From contig VZQC01000392.1 in NCBI GenBank assembly GCA_009823505.1, positions 5,749,822 to 5,813,821 of the forward strand: a stretch of DNA of 64,000 nucleotides, given 5' to 3'. Numbering within the stretch: position 1 is the first letter of the stretch; every line of letters starts with the position of its first letter. Shown here in pieces: positions 59,248-64,000 of the stretch. The stretch comes from Rhizomys pruinosus (taxonomy: Eukaryota; Chordata; Mammalia; Rodentia; Spalacidae). The notes under the pieces were generated by a model. It made no database searches. It was given only the letters and a program-made list of their open reading frames with translations, and had not been told where the DNA came from. Position numbers and translations under genes: made by a program.

Positions 59248-60191
59248 CGTGTGTAAGTTTAAGCCCATCAGGCTTGTGTTTGAGTGTTGAGTGCTAGCAA
59301 TGACTGAGGAGAGCCTACCAGGTACCAGCCTGTGAAGTCCAGCATCAGAACCAGAAGCTTGATGACTGGTGAAAATGTTGTGTCTGTGCCTGTGAGAAAA
59401 GACTGAGGAGATCTAAACAAAGGGTCAGTCTGAGAGGTCCAGCCGTGGAATCAATTGTTCCCTGTCTGGTGTAGGTGCTGGGTGCTAGTGGGTGGGCTAG
59501 AGAAAGGTGATCGACCACTAGCCTATAAGGTCAGCAGATAGCCGCAGGTGGCTGCTCTTTTCCCCTTTCCCTTTTATCCAGCAGATGTGGGCTGCATCTC
59601 CGAGTGCAGCAGAGTGCAGACTACAGAATTTGCTCTTCCTTTTCTGGTTTCTATGTTAACGTTTAGATCCTTTGTCCTCTTTTGCATTAGGTTAATGGTC
59701 AGAGGTCAGCAGATACAGGTGCAGAACAGAGATAGAGAGGCGGACAGTTACTGAGTGGAGCAGTAGGCATCAGACAGCTACCATCTGGATTCCATGATCA
59801 GTCATTTGAATTTTATTTTTAAAGGTGTGGAGCGTCATGCAAGTCTCTGAGCAGAGGCACCATCAGACTCAACACTAGTGACCAGAACACAGGTGGATCT
59901 CCCCACGGGAAACCGAATCACTGTTCTCCTCATCCAAGTAACTTGTTCCAGATGCCCGATCAGGACCACTTGGCCATGCTTCTGTCAGAGTCACTGCTTC
60001 TTACGCTCAGCTCGATGGTTTCTGAAGTTCTGTCTAGAACTTGTGGGCTTTTGCTTCTCTTAACTTATGGAGATGCCCATTTCTGCTGACCTATCAGCTC
60101 CTAGGTTTCAGCATCATCTTCAGGTTCTAATGACAAGCACCTCTTTTCCCAAACTCCTCTACCATTGGCTCCCTTATGAAGAATATTGGTA
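59248..60191. other. Unique-looking DNA after the LTR-like segment
   Basis: No coding-like frame or primer site is clear. If the preceding LTR were a 5' LTR, the leader would begin here. The repeated use of gaggagag- and tgctag-type motifs at 59280-59530 suggests a diverged internal duplication. Confidence 0.35.
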
Positions 60192-60206
60192 GAGTTGACT
60201 AGTTTT

Positions 60207-60386
60207 TTTTTTTGTTTGTTTGTTTTTTTTTGTTGTTGTTTTTGTCTTTTTGAGACAGGGTCTCCCTGTAGCCCCAGCTGTCCTGGAGCTCACTCTGTAG
60301 ACCAGGCTGGCCTTGAACTCACAAAGATCCTCCTACCTCTGCCTCCCGAGTGCTAGGATTAAAGGCATGTGTCACTTTGCCCGGCT
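60207..60386 (-). mobile_element. B1 SINE
   Basis: Antisense B1 with a T/G-rich tail. The perfect duplication gagttgactagtttt flanks it at 60192-60206 and 60387-60401. Confidence 0.95.
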
Positions 60387-60401
60387 GAGTTGACTAGTTT
60401 T

Positions 60402-61028
60402 AACAGACCACATGGCTCTCAAAGATTACAATATTAAGTATGAAACTCTTTAGAGAATATGTTTGCTGATGTCTGCCCTAGATCAAAATAAATGAGGGGT
60501 TATCAGGCAGCTGCTGAGAAGTAATATGGAGATACATTCTTGTAATGTTTTTAAATTTCAGGTGAGAAAAAAAACATACCATAAATATTTATTCAAAATA
60601 AAAGATCACTCCGATCAGAGTAAATACCAAGCTGTCTCAAGTCTTTGTCTTATAACAATAGAGAAGCAGCCGTATAATTATGGAAGAAAAAGTTTGTGGT
60701 CTAGACAAGCCATCACACAGTATGAAAGCTATAGAAAAAAAAATATTAGCAAACAGTCAAGGGTACCAAAGAATTACTTTTCTTATTTATCATTATTGAA
60801 AAATTAGATGGAGAAATATTTTAGGTATCTTTGAGGTGAATCAAAATATAGAGCTTATTGCAAGAGGAGTGACAGAATAGATGTCTTGGAAGCTTAAATT
60901 AAAAGAATTTAAACATAAAAGTCTATTAAAAAATCACAAATAGAAATAAGAGGAAAGAAAATTCTAATGTAAATATCTTTGATAATTCTCAAAGTGGCAA
61001 ATACACAGAATAAAATAATAATATATAA
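60402..61028. other. AT-rich DNA, no recognised feature
   Basis: The plus frame at 60526-60807 (93 codons, Lys/Ser/Tyr-rich) lies in very AT-rich DNA and shows no domain. I treat it as chance, although an old L1 origin is possible. Confidence 0.4.
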
Positions 61029-62420
61029 TGCTTATCATGGTTAGCTTGAGTTGTCAGTTTGACACAAACCTAGAGTTACCTGGGAAGAAATAACATGAAC
61101 TGAGGAATTTCTACCAGATTAGCCTGTGGACCTGTTTGTAGGCAGTTTATATTTTTATTGTTTTTTATTGATGTAGAAGTGCCCAGCCTACTGTGGGCGA
61201 GGCTGTCACTGGGTATGCGGGCCTGGGCTGTATAAGCAAGGTGGCTGCAGGTGAGCCTGGGAGCAAGCCGATAAGCAGCATTCCTCTGTGGTCTCTGCCT
61301 TTGTTCTTGCTTGAGTTCCTTCCCTTCCCTCAATGATGGACTGTATGACATAACATGAAATAAATTGTTTCCTCCACAAATTGCTTTGGTCATTCATGTT
61401 TATCACAGCAACAGAATGCAAACTAGGCCAGAATTTGCTACCCAGGAAAAGGCAGTATTACTATGACAGACCTGAGTATGTTGTTCTGGGGTTGTGCAAG
61501 TGTTAGGAACTTTGGGCTAAAAAGGCCATTGAGTACTCAGAGCTTAATGGGCTGTTGTGTGAGAACTTGAGAGGTAGGAACTGAAGAAATGCACCCAATG
61601 GAAGCTTAGCTTGTGAAGTTTCAGAGGGAAATTTGAGAGTGCCTCAAAGACTGTATCAAGCCTGTTCTTATGATACATTTGAATAAAGAATGTGTGGAAG
61701 TCAAATCTTCTGTGCGTTACTGGGACAATGGATGGGGATTATTTAGGGCCACAAAATCAGATGTAATTAATCAGAGAACGGCATCATTGAGGAGAAGTAC
61801 TATTTCCTGAGAAGTGTTTCTTCAGGATCAATACACAGAAGCTGTGGAGCACTGGGAGTAGGCTGGAGTGCTAGGAGGCCAAGGCTGCATCTCAAATTGG
61901 CAGCCAAACTTACTAATGTGTAAGAGTCTCCACATGTTTCTGATTTGGTGTCATGAAGCTGCAGGATTGAAGAGATCACGGAGAGAAGCCGAAGATGGGC
62001 ACTCTGTGCTAGGCTTGGAGTCCCTGGGAGAGGCCAGAAGAGATTACTGGTGAGGGTGCAGCCTCAGTTGCAGTGGAGAAACCAAGGTATTACAGATGCT
62101 AGGACCATGGGATGACCAGCAAGGATAGCAGCAGGGATGGGGTGGACTGATCTGAGCCTATGAGATGTGTGCTGCAGATGGCAAAGCTGAAGAAGATCTC
62201 CAAGACCTTTGGGACCAGAAGATCATTAGTGAGTCCCAGATCAGACCCTAAGCAAGCCAGTAGGCAGCATTCTTTCAGGGTTCTGCTTTGAGTTTATGCC
62301 TTGAGTTTCTGCCTTGGCTTCGCTCTGTGATGGACTGTCATCTGTAAGATGAAATAAACCCTTTCCCTCTCAAGTTGATTTTGATCATGGCATTTATCAC
62401 AGCAACAAAATACCAACCAA
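61029..62420 (+). mobile_element. MaLR-type element with a truncated 3' LTR
   Basis: 5' LTR 61029-61430 (tgcttatcatgg to ctaggcca), followed by an internal part (61431-62248) that shares phrases with 17458-18380, for instance gaactttgggctaaaaaggc against gaactttggactggaaaagc. The end (about 62249-62420) is only the second half of an LTR, with gaaataaacccttt and tatcacagcaac. The 3' end of the internal region and the start of the 3' LTR are deleted. A degraded primer site follows the 5' LTR. Confidence 0.8.
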
Positions 62421-62574
62421 AAGATAATAGAACATAAAGTAGTAGACTAGGACAAAAATTCTATATCCTAACAAAGTAAGTTTTGACTAGTAAGAGGATC
62501 CTATATCACTTTCCTCATCTTATAAAAGGTATGTATATCTACATATGATGTATGTCTTATTAAAACTACCAAGA

Positions 62575-62735
62575 GCCTGGCGTGGTGGCGCATGCCTTTA
62601 ATTCCAGCACTCAGGAGGCAGATGCAGGTGTATCTCTGTGAGTTCAAAGCCAGCATGGTCTACATAGCGAACTTCAGGCCAGTTGGGACTAAAGGGAGAC
62701 CCTGTCTCAAAAAAAAAATACCAAAAATAAAAAAG
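62575..62735 (+). mobile_element. B1 SINE
   Basis: Sense B1 with an A-rich tail. The duplication actaccaaga flanks it at 62565-62574 and 62736-62745. Confidence 0.93.
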
Positions 62736-62859
62736 ACTACCAAGAATCAGAGCAGTATCAATAATCCATTTTATGTAAATTAAAAATAATAACCAGTATA
62801 ACTTAAAAATTGGTGTTCACCTTCCTGATAACATTGTGGAGGAATAAAATATAAATTAT

Positions 62860-63240
62860 GGGCTGGAGAGATGGCCTAGCGGTTAAGAGCGCCGACCGCT
62901 CTTGCGGAAGACCCGGGTTCAATCCCCAGCACCCACATGGCGGCTGAGAACCGTCTGAAACTCCAATTCCAGGAGAACTCCAGTTCCAGGGGAATCCAAG
63001 ACCCTCTTCTGACCTCCGTGGCATTGCACGACACGGGTGCACAGACTTGCATGCAGACAGTACATTGATACACATATAGAGATAAATAAAAATGCCGGGC
63101 GTGGTGGCGCACGCCTTTAATCCTAGCACTTGGGAAGCAGAGGCAGTCGGATCTCTGTGAGTTCGGGGCCAGCCTGGTCTACAGAATGAGATCCAGGACA
63201 GCCAGAGCTACAGGGAGACCCTGTCTCAAAAAAAAAAAAA
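62860..63240 (+). mobile_element. B3-B1 composite SINE
   Basis: A young-variant B3 (62860-63092, doubled 18-bp unit) is joined through its A-rich tail to a full B1 (63093-63240, gccgggcgtggtggcgcacg start). The perfect 16-bp duplication ataaaatataaattat flanks the pair as a whole (62844-62859 and 63241-63256). No separate duplication is visible around the B1. Confidence 0.88.
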
Positions 63241-63256
63241 ATAAAATATAAATTAT

Positions 63257-63681
63257 ATGGTAAAAGAAATTATGAGACATTTCTACTCTTTGATTGTTAC
63301 TGATTTCTCTGTACTTCTAGTTCCTGAGGAAATCTGTTGTGAGATTATATATATTCTTAACTGTTTGGGTCAACAAATGTGTGTGGAAATGGAAAGAATT
63401 TAATTTTTAATGCCTTAGTTTCTGTCTCTTCCTAATCTTGGCAATTATGGAAGCTTTTATTAATGTAGAGATACAATATATTGAAATATCTCATTGTCAA
63501 GACATCACAAAACACTCTCAAGACATCCTGGTTCTTAAGTGGACTTTGCCTAGTTACTCATCTTGTAAGTTATTTATTCCACCAGCATAACCTAACCTAT
63601 CAGGGCTACTTCAAAAGAAAATAAAGAATTAATCACAAAATGAGTGATAACTATGTCTATAACACATTTCATGTGTTGAAC
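63257..63681. other. No recognised feature
   Basis: AT-rich DNA with no coding-like frame. Confidence 0.4.
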
Positions 63682-63695
63682 TTGCATGTTTTTTA

Positions 63696-63914
63696 GATTT
63701 TATTTATTTTTTATGTGTATGAATATACTGTCTGCATGTAGGTTTGTGCACCAGTGTCGTGCAATGCCATGGAGGTCAGAAGAGGGTGTTGGTTTCTCCT
63801 GGAAATGGAGTTAAAGACGGTTCTCAGCCGCCATGTGGGTCCTGGGGTTTGAACCCGGGCCCTCTGCAAGAGCAATTGGCACTCTTAACCGCTAGGCCGT
63901 CTCTCCAGCCCCGG
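63696..63914 (-). mobile_element. B3-type SINE, single-unit variant
   Basis: Complete antisense copy with only one 18-bp unit, although its head (gccctctgcaagagc, ccgctaggccgtctctcc) looks young. The perfect duplication ttgcatgtttttta flanks it at 63682-63695 and 63915-63928. Confidence 0.92.
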
Positions 63915-63983
63915 TTGCATGTTTTTTAAAGTCTCTGAAGTGCAAGATTTTTTTGTCTGCAAGATATAAAAAAGAACACTTGG

Positions 63984-64000
63984 GGGCTGGAGAGATGGCC
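63984..64000 (+). mobile_element. B3-type SINE, cut by the window edge
   Basis: The head gggctggagagatggcc begins here and runs off the window. Confidence 0.8.

Overview
This window reads as intergenic or deep-intronic nuclear DNA of a muroid rodent. I found no convincing cellular protein-coding gene, tRNA gene, rRNA gene or CRISPR array. The organism call rests on the repeats: abundant B1 SINEs, tRNA-related SINEs of the B2/B3 class, an ID-B1 dimer (B4-like), rodent L1 fragments, MaLR-type LTR elements with rodent features, and a short retropseudogene of 4.5SI RNA, a small RNA known only from muroid and related rodents. The B1 and B3 variants do not look like house-mouse consensus copies. 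I cannot name the species.

Layout. 1-7.1 kb: a decayed antisense L1, a structurally complete MaLR/ERVL-type LTR element with a tRNA-Leu-like primer site, and a solo LTR of the same family split by an L1 that has an unusually long 3' region. 7.1-17 kb: mostly unique DNA with two MST-like LTRs, an L1 ORF2 3' fragment and several SINEs. 17-19.3 kb: a second complete MaLR element. 20-25 kb: unique DNA, an MLT1-like LTR and a perfect AT/TG palindrome. 25.5-27.9 kb: a second copy of the long-3' L1 inside a SINE. 28.5-34 kb: an old L1 invaded by an L1 that was itself invaded by another L1, plus an LTR, the 4.5SI copy and an Lx-like L1 tail. 35.1-36.5 kb: a 1.4-kb minisatellite next to a coding-like fragment. 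39.2-41.9 kb: a third long-3' L1 containing a fourth, nested copy. 42-52 kb: unique DNA, a second minisatellite at 46.3-46.9 kb and SINEs. 52-64 kb: a small retrocopy, a long antisense ancient L1, an LTR with TATA and poly(A) signals, a partly deleted MaLR element and more SINEs.

The most interesting signal is the L1 subfamily seen at 4.1-6.9, 25.5-27.9, 39.2-41.9 and 41.0-41.3 kb (a fifth short tail lies near 55.5 kb). A related L1 at 29.2-30.3 kb has an ordinary short 3' UTR. Both ends of that short 3' UTR are recognisable in the long form, with about 2 kb of extra sequence between them. This suggests that an L1 lineage captured a foreign segment in its 3' UTR and then spread it. Target-site duplications, read directly from the sequence, support several nested insertions. 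All family names come from recall of typical sequences, without a database search.
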